Positions 1 to 5,797 of a stretch of DNA of 6,524 nt are shown in pieces; position 1 is the stretch's first letter, and each line of letters begins with the position of its first letter. Origin of the DNA: Ignavibacteria bacterium (GTDB taxonomy: Bacteria > Bacteroidota > Ignavibacteria > Kapaibacteriales > UBA4661). The DNA lies in assembly GCA_013298375.1 (NCBI GenBank), contig JAAFHM010000278.1:1-6524 (forward strand). Reading direction: 5' to 3'. The translations under genes and the position numbers were made by a program. The notes beneath the pieces are model-generated. The model had not been told where the DNA came from. It saw only the letters and a list, made by a program, of their open reading frames with translations, and searched no databases.

Positions 1-103
1 GTACCACTCACGTCGTATTTCTGCTCGGCGCTCCCTCGGTGTGATGATTATTCCGCAAACAGATGACTCATTTTGCGACCATGCTAAAACCCCTTGCCGA
101 ATA

Positions 104-135
104 AAAACTTACAGCGCGGAAATACAACTGTCAAT
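104..135 (-). promoter_or_regulatory. Putative leftward promoter, Bacteroidota-type
   Basis: On the minus strand ATTG (135-132) is followed after exactly 20 nt by TAAGTTTT (111-104), close to the Bacteroidota -33/-7 pattern TTTG-N~20-TAnnTTTG. The same site can be read as TTGACA-17-TAAGTT. Transcription would start near position 97 and run out of the left edge. No convincing start codon with a long frame lies between it and base 1, so the target gene is outside the window or only its leader is seen. Confidence 0.4.
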
Positions 136-175
136 CGTACAAAAACAAAAAACTTCACAAAACGCGCCGCTTCTA

Positions 176-207
176 TTTGGTTTATCGGCTATTCTTGTGT
201 AATTTTC
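176..207 (+). promoter_or_regulatory. Putative promoter of the DUF151/UVR gene
   Basis: TTTG (176-179), a 20-nt spacer, then TAATTTTC (200-207) match the Bacteroidota -33/-7 pattern except for the last base. Expected transcription start is near 214, giving a leader of about 55 nt before the GTG at 268. It is divergent from the leftward site at 104-135. Confidence 0.5.
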
Positions 208-267
208 GCGCTGTAAAAACGTCCATAGTGATAATGTGAAACTTGTCCTAACACGAGGTATTCTACC

Positions 268-918
268 GTGAGCAAAGTCCAAGTCGAAATTTTAGGCATC
301 TCTACCAGTCCGTCCAGCAATGGTGCGTATGCGCTTATTTTACAAGAATCCGATGGACAGCGTCGTTTACCCATCGTTATCGGTGCATTCGAGGCACAAG
401 CTATTGCCCTTGAAATGGAAGGTATTCGCCCACCCCGTCCGATGACGCATGATTTAATGAAAATTTCTCTCGAAACCCTTGGTGCATCCTTGGTGGAAGT
501 GATTATTAACGACCTCAACGACGGTACATTCTACGCACAACTGATTCTTGACTCTACCGCCGTTGAGATTGATGCTCGCCCTAGCGACGCAATCGCCCTT
601 GCGGTGCGATTCCAAGCGCCAATCTATGTATCGGAGGAAGTGATCAACGAAGCCGGATTTATCCCTGAGGGGAATGATGCCGATGGTAGTGGCATTGATG
701 ACGATGATGATGAAAGCGATGCACTTCTTCGCGCCACTCGGAATGACGACGACGACGAGGACACGCTTCCTCGGAATCGCCCTGAACCAAAACAGCCTTC
801 CAAACCCAAAACAAAATTGGAAGCACTCAAACAAGAGCTGGACAAAGCGATTGCACAAGAAGACTATGAAAAAGCTGCTACTTTGCGCGATGAAATTGCT
901 GAACTTACGCAAGGCTGA
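268..918 (+). CDS. Bifunctional nuclease (DUF151) domain protein with C-terminal UVR motif
   Basis: A 216-aa cytoplasmic protein. Residues 1-135 form a BFN/DUF151 domain, seen in the N-terminal VEILGIS, the LPIVIGAFEAQAIALEMEG segment (34-52) and the ARPSDAIALAVR segment (103-114). Residues 137-166 are a very acidic Asp/Glu-rich linker, and 167-182 are Pro/Lys-rich. Residues 183-213 are a UVR motif (LEALKQELDKAI...DYEKAATLRDEIAEL), the helical hairpin found in UvrB, UvrC and Clp proteins. DUF151 proteins have been reported to have DNase/RNase activity in plants, but the bacterial role is unsettled; the UVR motif suggests protein-protein contact. The start is GTG at 268: GAGG lies 9 nt upstream, an in-frame TAA at 232 closes the frame, and no other start codon lies between. 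It is monocistronic or read through into the tRNA, since no hairpin terminator follows the stop. Confidence 0.93.
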   Translation: MSKVQVEILGISTSPSSNGAYALILQESDGQRRLPIVIGAFEAQAIALEMEGIRPPRPMTHDLMKISLETLGASLVEVIINDLNDGTFYAQLILDSTAVEIDARPSDAIALAVRFQAPIYVSEEVINEAGFIPEGNDADGSGIDDDDDESDALLRATRNDDDDEDTLPRNRPEPKQPSKPKTKLEALKQELDKAIAQEDYEKAATLRDEIAELTQG

Positions 919-959
919 TGAAGCGGTTTTGAATATTTTTGAAAATTTTGCATTATTTT

Positions 960-991
960 CTTGCATCTGGAAAAACAATTTCGTAATTTTG
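960..991 (+). promoter_or_regulatory. Putative tRNA promoter
   Basis: CTTG (960-963), a 20-nt spacer, then TAATTTTG (984-991) give a perfect -7 element and a one-base-off -33 element of the Bacteroidota pattern. It also reads as TTGCAT-17-TAATTT. A start near 998 would give a pre-tRNA 5' leader of about 46 nt. Confidence 0.5.
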
Positions 992-1043
992 AGTCTTGCA
1001 TCAAGCGACGTGCTGTTGTGCAGTTCGCCCTCAGCAAGCAGTC

Positions 1044-1117
1044 GCCGAAGTAGCTCAGGTGGTTAGAGCAATGGAATCATAATCCATGTGTCGGGGGTTC
1101 AAATCCCTCCTTCGGTA
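1044..1117 (+). tRNA. tRNA with CAT anticodon (elongator tRNA-Met or lysidine-modified tRNA-Ile)
   Basis: A full 74-nt cloverleaf. Acceptor stem 1044-1050 pairs with 1110-1116, D stem GCTC/GAGC is 1053-1056/1066-1069, anticodon stem ATGGA/TCCAT is 1071-1075/1083-1087 with loop ATCATAA and anticodon CAT at 1078-1080. The T arm is 1093-1109 with loop TTCAAAT, and the discriminator A is 1117. CCA is not encoded (CGA follows). Initiator features are absent: the anticodon stem lacks three consecutive G-C pairs (G29-C41 and G30-C40 but A31-U39) and position 11-24 is C-G. It is therefore an elongator tRNA-Met or a tRNA-Ile read after TilS modification; the sequence alone does not decide. Oddities are a G1-U72 wobble closing the acceptor stem and A at position 32, where a pyrimidine is usual. 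Confidence 0.95.
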
Positions 1118-1121
1118 CGAG

Positions 1122-1156
1122 TTGAACAACGGTTTCTCCCCTAACTGTTGTGTCAA
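1122..1156 (+). other. Strong hairpin in the tRNA trailer
   Basis: Bases 1122-1134 (TTGAACAACGGTT) pair with 1143-1156 over 13 bp with one bulged G (1152) and one G-U, closing a pyrimidine-rich 8-nt loop (TCTCCCCT). It starts 4 nt after the discriminator base and ends 10 nt before the terminator stem. It has no U tract, so it is not itself a terminator. It could guide 3'-end processing or be part of a small trailer RNA. Confidence 0.6.
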
Positions 1157-1166
1157 GATGCTCATA

Positions 1167-1201
1167 CCTGATATGACTTCGGTTGTATCGGGTTTTTTTT
1201 T
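1167..1201 (+). terminator. Rho-independent terminator of the tRNA transcript
   Basis: An uninterrupted 11-bp stem, 1167-1177 (CCTGATATGAC) with 1182-1192 (GTTGTATCGGG) including a few G-U pairs, is closed by a UUCG tetraloop (1178-1181) on a C-G pair and followed by nine T (1193-1201). All hallmarks of an intrinsic terminator are present on the plus strand. On the minus strand no U tract follows, so it would not terminate the converging kinase operon in the usual way. Confidence 0.92.
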
Positions 1202-1218
1202 GCCCTTTTTTCTCGATG

Positions 1219-1242
1219 AGAGGCGAACTGCGTTCGCACTCT
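1219..1242 (-). terminator. Hairpin after the kinase gene, possible operon end
   Basis: AGAG-GCGAAC (1219-1228) pairs with GTTCGC-CTCT (1232-1242, A1238 bulged) over 10 bp around a 3-nt loop, beginning 10 nt beyond the kinase stop codon. No U tract follows on the minus strand, so it is only a candidate 3' end or mRNA-stabilising hairpin for the minus-strand operon. Confidence 0.3.
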
Positions 1243-1252
1243 TGTTAGACGA

Positions 1253-2602
1253 CTACTCTTTTTCCGCCAAACAGCGCAATTCTGCCCTTGCCCCGCCTTC
1301 TTTGCGGTTTTCCAGCGAAAAATCAAATCCGTGTGCCGCCGCAATCTCCCGCACCAGCATCAATCCTATGCCCTGACCTGTTTCTTTCGTCGTGAAGAAC
1401 GGCGTACCAAAATGCTCCGCATCTCTGGCGTGAAGCCCTTTGCCCGTGTCGTCCACAGAAATTATGACCAAAGATTCTTCCCGGCGCACCGAAAGCGTAA
1501 GCGTTCGTTCCGCCGCATCCTCTAGCGCCTCTACTGCATTTTTGACAAGATTGGTTAATGCTTGCTGCATCTGCACACGGTCGGCAAGAATGACGCACGT
1601 CCTTCCGCCCGCAACAACATGAAGAGCAATGCCATATGCTTTGCAAGCCTCCCCAAATAATGTTGCCGTCGTCATCAAGAGTTCATCGGCAATGCACCGT
1701 TGCAGCTTGAGTGCCGGAAGCCGCACAACGTGGGCATAATCGCGCATAAACGCCCCCAAATCGCTTAAACGCTCACTTGCAATACTAAGCGCTTCTCGAA
1801 AGTCGGTGCGCTCATCGTGCGGCATTTCCGGCAGAAAATAACGCTCGTAGTGCAATGCCGATTCCATCAATGATCGCGCCGCACCGATGGAATTATTTAC
1901 CTCGTGCGCCAAAACCCTGATAATGCGCTGGTATGCGGTCTTTTCGGTTGCACGGAGTTCGACGGTTAATTCTTCAATCATAATAAGCAGATGCGGCACG
2001 CCCTTCTCCACAAAAAGCGCCTTCTGCACCTTGAAACGACGCGATTTATACGACACCAATGTCGAATCACCCGCATTCAAGCGCTTGAGTGGTTCGGCAA
2101 AGGGAGCAAGCACGTCATCCAAGAGCTTCCCGACAGCATTTTGCTCATCCAGCCCAAGTATTGCCGACAATGCAGGGTTCACCGAAAGCGTGGACATGGC
2201 TTCATTGCAAAGCGCAATGCCGATGGGCGAAGCGTTAATCAGCATTTGAAGCAATATACCTTTTTCTTCCACACGAATACGCTCGGCGCGAAGCGTTGTG
2301 AGCATCGTATTATAGACGGCAATGAGCGCATCTGTTTCCACCTGTCCTGTTGGCAATAATGTCGTTGAAAAATCGGTCTCGCGCAGGAAATCAGCACTTG
2401 ATCGCATCAACCGCAGAGGTTCGTACAACCGTTGAAAAAGCAGAATCATACACGATAGCGACAATGCACAGCCCAATTCAACCGCAATAATCCACAAGGG
2501 ATCTATCTGCCAAAGCACGTATCCAAGCGCTCCGGCGACGAGAATATGCAAGAGAACAAGATAGGCGATAAATTGTGCGCGAAGCGTTGGATTGTTCAGC
2601 AT
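1253..2602 (-). CDS. Membrane-bound PAS sensor histidine kinase
   Basis: A 449-aa inner-membrane kinase. Two transmembrane helices (about 9-31 and 36-57) are joined by only a few residues, so there is almost no periplasmic domain. A HAMP-like linker (57-110) and a PAS-like domain (about 115-215, with NASPIGIALCNE at 123-134) follow. The H-box LAHEVNNSI puts the phosphoacceptor at His233. The HATPase domain has an N-box with Asn351 and Asn355, a G1 box DDTGKGL (384-390), an F-box PFFTTKETG (401-409) and a G2 box GQGIGL (409-414), so all catalytic parts are intact. HEVNNS in place of HEIxxP places it with the HEIMNS-type kinases common in Bacteroidota; this subgroup placement is from memory. 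The start ATG at 2602 lies 5 nt after the stop of the barrel gene and has AGGA overlapping that stop. It is the last gene of the operon. No response regulator is in the window, so its partner and signal are unknown. Confidence 0.93.
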   Translation of the reverse strand: MLNNPTLRAQFIAYLVLLHILVAGALGYVLWQIDPLWIIAVELGCALSLSCMILLFQRLYEPLRLMRSSADFLRETDFSTTLLPTGQVETDALIAVYNTMLTTLRAERIRVEEKGILLQMLINASPIGIALCNEAMSTLSVNPALSAILGLDEQNAVGKLLDDVLAPFAEPLKRLNAGDSTLVSYKSRRFKVQKALFVEKGVPHLLIMIEELTVELRATEKTAYQRIIRVLAHEVNNSIGAARSLMESALHYERYFLPEMPHDERTDFREALSIASERLSDLGAFMRDYAHVVRLPALKLQRCIADELLMTTATLFGEACKAYGIALHVVAGGRTCVILADRVQMQQALTNLVKNAVEALEDAAERTLTLSVRREESLVIISVDDTGKGLHARDAEHFGTPFFTTKETGQGIGLMLVREIAAAHGFDFSLENRKEGGARAELRCLAEKE

Positions 2603-2607
2603 AGTTC

Positions 2608-4806
2608 CTACAACTGACGAAGAAGCGTGATTTTTGCAATACCCTGTTGCTGAATAATGCGCTCGCCGCCTGTGCCAAAGGGCGCATCATTGCTGTTGAA
2701 TACGAGAAAAATAAATGATAACGGCAGATATTCCCACGACAAACGAGCATTCCAAACAGCCCGCCCCGCAGCGCTATTCCACTGATAAAATCCAATAACC
2801 TGTACTTGCGGATTCAGTGCCAGTCGTGCATTGGCGGTAAAAAGGTGTGTGTCGAGATTTGTTTTCATTCGCCCCACGCCGCGAATCTGGTTAAACTCGT
2901 AACTGGCAGAAAGTTCAATATTGGGAATAGGTGCAAAACGGATTTCACCGCCAAAGGTATTGAGCGCCCCATCAAAGTACGCGCCTGTTTGATACCGAAG
3001 GCTACCACCAAGCATTGCCGATTGGTCGGTACTGAGCGCAAAGCGATGACGAGTGTAGGTATAAAGCCCGTCAGCAATGGCAATGCCAAGCGGCTGAAAC
3101 GTTGAATCCACCATTTGCCAAGCCTGTTGCGGGCGGTATTCTATTTCCGCCCCATCTTGGAAGGTTAAAGAAAAAAGCGATGCTTGAACGTCGCCCTGCA
3201 AAAAGCGCCCGTCTGCCGTCCAGAACCAATCCACATCACCATCGGGCGAATAGCTGCGGATCCAAGAAGGAAGCCATTCCGGACGCAAATCAAGTTCAAA
3301 TTCCGGATTGGCATTGATGTAATCTTCAAACCCCAGAAATCCCGTGCGTGAGGTGTAGGAGCGGCTCATATACTCGCCTTGTACGCCGACATATCCCCAC
3401 GTATCGGTAATTCCCGTCCATCCGGCAGCAGCAAGCCCTCTTCCCAAAACGGGGTCAACGCTGAGGGAAACCATTCCTGCTGCACCCCAGAGTTGCGACG
3501 GGCGATATACGCCGTCAATCGTTGCCGTACCGCTCAAAAGCGACGTTTCCCGTGTGCCGTCCGCACGAGTAAATGCCTCATCTTGGCGGAGCGTGATAAG
3601 ACCGCCGATTTTGCTCTGCTCACCCACATTTTTGCTGTACCGCGCGACACCAAACCAACTTGCTGGCGAGTTGGCTGTGCCGCGTTGCCGCATTGCCAGA
3701 GCGCCGATATTTTCTTCGGGCGTTTGAGCGAGATAGCGCAACCCCGCATCAATTGGGACAGGAGCGCCAACATTGTCCAAACCGATACTTCGGCTGAAAA
3801 ATGGTTGAATGCGGTCGAAGCCCGTATAAAACGTTTGGGCATTTTCCAGAAAAAACTGCCGTCGTTCCGGGAAAAACACGGAAAAACGGCTTAAATTCAC
3901 GACTTGACGGTCAACGTCGGCTTGCGCAAAATCGGTATTGATGGTGGCTTCCAGCGTGGAATTGGGCGTAATTGCCCATTTCACCTCGCCGCCGGGCTTA
4001 AAAACAGCGTTGGGCGCATCATTGCTGCCCTGAACGGTGCGATTGACTTCCGCCAGCAAATATGGGTTCACCAGCACATTTGCGGTTGGCGGCGGTGGCG
4101 CAATATTGATGAGAAGCGCTTCATACACCATTCTGTCCGGCGTATAGGCTCTGGGGACTGGTGGGAAGGTCACGACCTCAAAATTACGCCGCAAACCGCG
4201 TGAAAACGTGATTCCCATGCGTGAACAATCGTCTTTGTAGCGGAGGGTTTTCCACGGAATTGCCATTTCGAGCGTCCATGCGCTATCGCTCAGACTTGTG
4301 CGGGCGAACCAGAGCGCGTCCCAATCAACATTTTCCGTATATTCTCCCCCAAATTGGCGGTCACTTTGCGCACCATTGGGCGTGACGTAGAATCCGAAAG
4401 AGTTGCGTTTATCGAGGTAGCTGTCGATGTTCACACCAAAGAAATCATTCTGCTGCAAGGAAAAATCTCGCCGCATATTCTGAACGCGAATACCGTATTT
4501 ACCGATACTATCGCGGCAAACAGCGCTGATGTAGAGAAATTGCGCATCGTAGAGAACGCGCACAACCGTCTCATTGCTTGGCGCAGCACCTTGAACGGGG
4601 TTTTGCTGGAGAAAACCATTGTACAGCGTTGCAGACCGCCATGCCTCTTCCGAAAGGATACCGTCAATAGTCATCGGTGCGGTAACGCGATTGGCAGAGA
4701 CTTCAGGCGGTATTTCGGGCGGAAGAAATGCCTCTTGCGCAAAAAGAGTATCGCCAAAGGCGCATAGAATCAGGGAAAAAAGGCAGCGTAGTAAGAAATT
4801 TTTCAT
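2608..4806 (-). CDS. DUF5916 outer-membrane protein with N-terminal CBM9-like domain
   Basis: A 732-aa exported protein. The signal peptide MKNFLLRCLFSLILCAFGDTL ends in LFA, so cleavage is likely after residue 23 (LFA/QEA); no proper lipobox is seen. Residues about 40-235 resemble the family 9 carbohydrate-binding-like domain (TIDGILSEEAW at 46-56, DWDALWF at 161-167, IPWKTLRY at 183-190). After a proline-rich hinge (APPPP, 236-240) comes the DUF5916 barrel region, marked by TDFAQADVDRQVVNLSRFSV (291-310) and FFPERRQFFLEN (311-322) and then alternating hydrophobic/aromatic strands to the end (TLLRQL). This is typical of an outer-membrane beta-barrel whose N-terminal domain may bind sugar-like ligands; the substrate is not known. 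The start at 4806 is chosen because it has the signal peptide and overlaps the DUF5522 stop as ATGA. An upstream frame to 4980 adds 58 basic residues that are antisense-like noise inside DUF5522. Translation is probably coupled. Confidence 0.92.
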   Translation of the reverse strand: MKNFLLRCLFSLILCAFGDTLFAQEAFLPPEIPPEVSANRVTAPMTIDGILSEEAWRSATLYNGFLQQNPVQGAAPSNETVVRVLYDAQFLYISAVCRDSIGKYGIRVQNMRRDFSLQQNDFFGVNIDSYLDKRNSFGFYVTPNGAQSDRQFGGEYTENVDWDALWFARTSLSDSAWTLEMAIPWKTLRYKDDCSRMGITFSRGLRRNFEVVTFPPVPRAYTPDRMVYEALLINIAPPPPTANVLVNPYLLAEVNRTVQGSNDAPNAVFKPGGEVKWAITPNSTLEATINTDFAQADVDRQVVNLSRFSVFFPERRQFFLENAQTFYTGFDRIQPFFSRSIGLDNVGAPVPIDAGLRYLAQTPEENIGALAMRQRGTANSPASWFGVARYSKNVGEQSKIGGLITLRQDEAFTRADGTRETSLLSGTATIDGVYRPSQLWGAAGMVSLSVDPVLGRGLAAAGWTGITDTWGYVGVQGEYMSRSYTSRTGFLGFEDYINANPEFELDLRPEWLPSWIRSYSPDGDVDWFWTADGRFLQGDVQASLFSLTFQDGAEIEYRPQQAWQMVDSTFQPLGIAIADGLYTYTRHRFALSTDQSAMLGGSLRYQTGAYFDGALNTFGGEIRFAPIPNIELSASYEFNQIRGVGRMKTNLDTHLFTANARLALNPQVQVIGFYQWNSAAGRAVWNARLSWEYLPLSFIFLVFNSNDAPFGTGGERIIQQQGIAKITLLRQL

Positions 4807-5021
4807 GCAGGAACGGAATGATGCGGTTTGACATAGCCGTAAGCACAATGCCGACAGCCGGATTTGCAGCAATAGCCGCGCTGCTCGTGTTTTAGCCGTG
4901 TGAAGACGATGTATCCGGTTGCGGGATCGCGGTAGTGGAAATCGCCTCGTGCGCAGGCTTCGGTGTGGAGATGGTCGCAAAAGGCTTTGTAGTCAAGGTC
5001 GGTGGTGTCGTGTGTGGTCAT
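4803..5021 (-). CDS. DUF5522 family small cysteine-motif protein
   Basis: A 72-aa soluble protein with no signal peptide or membrane segment. Residues 37-63 (GYIVFTRLKH...RGYCCKSGCRHCAYGY) match the DUF5522 pattern of a short strand, then RGYCC-x3-C-x2-C-x-YG(Y/F). Cysteines 51, 52, 56 and 59 with His58 could bind zinc or an iron-sulfur cluster; no function is established. The ATG at 5021 has no Shine-Dalgarno sequence, common in Bacteroidota. It is the first gene of a three-gene operon and its TGA overlaps the ATG of the outer-membrane protein, so the two are translationally linked. Length is usual for the family. Confidence 0.88.
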   Translation of the reverse strand: MTTHDTTDLDYKAFCDHLHTEACARGDFHYRDPATGYIVFTRLKHEQRGYCCKSGCRHCAYGYVKPHHSVPA

Positions 5022-5052
5022 AGGTTTTGCAGATGTTGTTCAAGAAGTGCTG

Positions 5053-5060
5053 CAAAATTA
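5053..5060 (-). promoter_or_regulatory. Putative -7 element of the DUF5522/barrel/kinase operon
   Basis: TAATTTTG on the minus strand (5060-5053) is identical to the -7 element of the tRNA promoter and lies 31 nt upstream of the DUF5522 ATG. The matching -33 position (5084-5081) reads CGTG, so that half is weak. Confidence 0.35.
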
Positions 5061-5071
5061 CGGAGAAATTC

Positions 5072-5103
5072 GTTGCGAAACACGGGATATTTGCATAGAT
5101 TTC
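5072..5103 (+). promoter_or_regulatory. Putative promoter of the TPR-like/Fic unit
   Basis: GTTG (5072-5075), a 20-nt spacer and TAGATTTC (5096-5103) repeat the spacing seen in the other promoters here. The start would be near 5110, leaving a leader of about 80 nt. It sits back to back with the minus-strand operon promoter. Confidence 0.4.
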
Positions 5104-5189
5104 TTGTCTTATATCTTCTGCCACCACTATTGGACGACATCAGCAGTGTAATGGCGTTGAAATCCCTCAATCACTGTAACGGAGAAACT

Positions 5190-5795
5190 ATGACCAACAA
5201 GCAAGCCGATGAACTGCAACTACAAATCAAACAAATCAAAGCGGCTCTGGCGGCTGATAAAAAACGCTGGGGCGGTGTCCATGACGATAGCGGAGGGCTT
5301 CGTTACTTACCTTTACAATACTACATCAAACTTGGCGATTGGAATGGCGGGATAAAATACCTCAAATGGTTCGATAAGAACTTTCCTGACGACGTAGGCT
5401 TTGCCGATTTTCTCTTTGAGTGGACAATTATTCTCTTTAAGTCGGGTGACATCAAACAAGCAAAACAAAAAGCGTTTTCCGTGTTCTGTGCCAATACCTA
5501 CGTTTTTGATAAATTTTTTGGCAAACCAATTGTGCCGATTGATAAATACGAAGGCTCTAATATCGCCGTGCCAACGTTCACTAACTACTTCCACTATTCA
5601 TGCGCCCAGCCAGACCTTGCCGATTTCGCTGACTGGCTCAACCAATTCACCTCGACAGAAAATTTTATTGCGACAAGTGAAGAATTCATTGCCATTTATA
5701 AACAATTAAAAACGGAGAAAGATAGAGAGGCGAGACGTACTCTTCTCGAACAGGCACGACAACTTCAAGAACGGTTCTATCATAGTCAAGAGTAA
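5190..5795 (+). CDS. Unrecognised TPR-like protein upstream of Fic
   Basis: A 201-aa soluble protein that I do not recognise as a named family. An N-terminal helix (about 5-25) is followed by the segment RWGGVHDDSGGLRYL (26-40). Two TPR-like helical hairpins come next: about 39-66 (YYIKLGDWNGGIKYLKWFDK) and about 72-100 (FLFEWTIILFKSGDIKQAKQ), where the G-D/A pattern of TPR turns is visible. A Phe/Tyr-rich middle contains FDKFFGKPIVPIDKYEGSN (106-124), and a charged C-terminal coil spans 165-198. The start at 5190 is preferred for GGAGA 4 nt upstream; the frame is open upstream to 4935 but that part overlaps DUF5522 and reads as noise, and an ATG at 5151 lacks a ribosome binding site. The Fic gene begins 2 nt after its stop, so the two are surely co-transcribed. 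A partner, adaptor or target role for Fic is inference only. Its base composition is A+T-richer than the genes to its left. Confidence 0.85.
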   Translation: MTNKQADELQLQIKQIKAALAADKKRWGGVHDDSGGLRYLPLQYYIKLGDWNGGIKYLKWFDKNFPDDVGFADFLFEWTIILFKSGDIKQAKQKAFSVFCANTYVFDKFFGKPIVPIDKYEGSNIAVPTFTNYFHYSCAQPDLADFADWLNQFTSTENFIATSEEFIAIYKQLKTEKDREARRTLLEQARQLQERFYHSQE

Positions 5796-5797
5796 TA

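Noticed and set aside
1..10. GTGGTAC on the minus strand at the edge, resembling part of a T-box antiterminator motif
   Set aside because: Only a few bases match, the rest of the motif is missing or outside the window, and T-box leaders are not typical of this lineage.
2..202. Plus-strand open frame from the left edge to TAA at 200-202
   Set aside because: It is short, has no recognisable motif, reads lysine/glutamine-rich A-rich spacer DNA at its end, and overlaps both divergent promoter candidates. A gene end cannot be excluded but is not supported.
454..978. Minus-strand frame of 174 codons
   Set aside because: It is antisense to the well-supported DUF151/UVR gene, has Phe/Val runs mirroring the acidic linker, and shows no family features.
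3379..3894. Plus-strand frame of 171 codons inside the barrel gene
   Set aside because: Antisense to DUF5916, with no domain-like pattern and no ribosome site; the minus strand here is clearly the coding one.
4807..4980. 58-residue N-terminal extension of the barrel protein
   Set aside because: It is arginine-rich, overlaps DUF5522 out of frame, and would bury the signal peptide; the ATGA start at 4806 is far better.
5144..5176. Weak hairpin CAGTG...CACTG with inner TTGA/TCAA before the TPR-like gene
   Set aside because: Only 5 plus 4 bp with an asymmetric internal loop (8 nt against 1); too weak to call a riboswitch or operator.
4935..5189. 85-residue N-terminal extension of the TPR-like protein
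   Set aside because: It runs antisense through the DUF5522 start and the divergent promoters, while the ATG at 5190 has a good GGAGA site.
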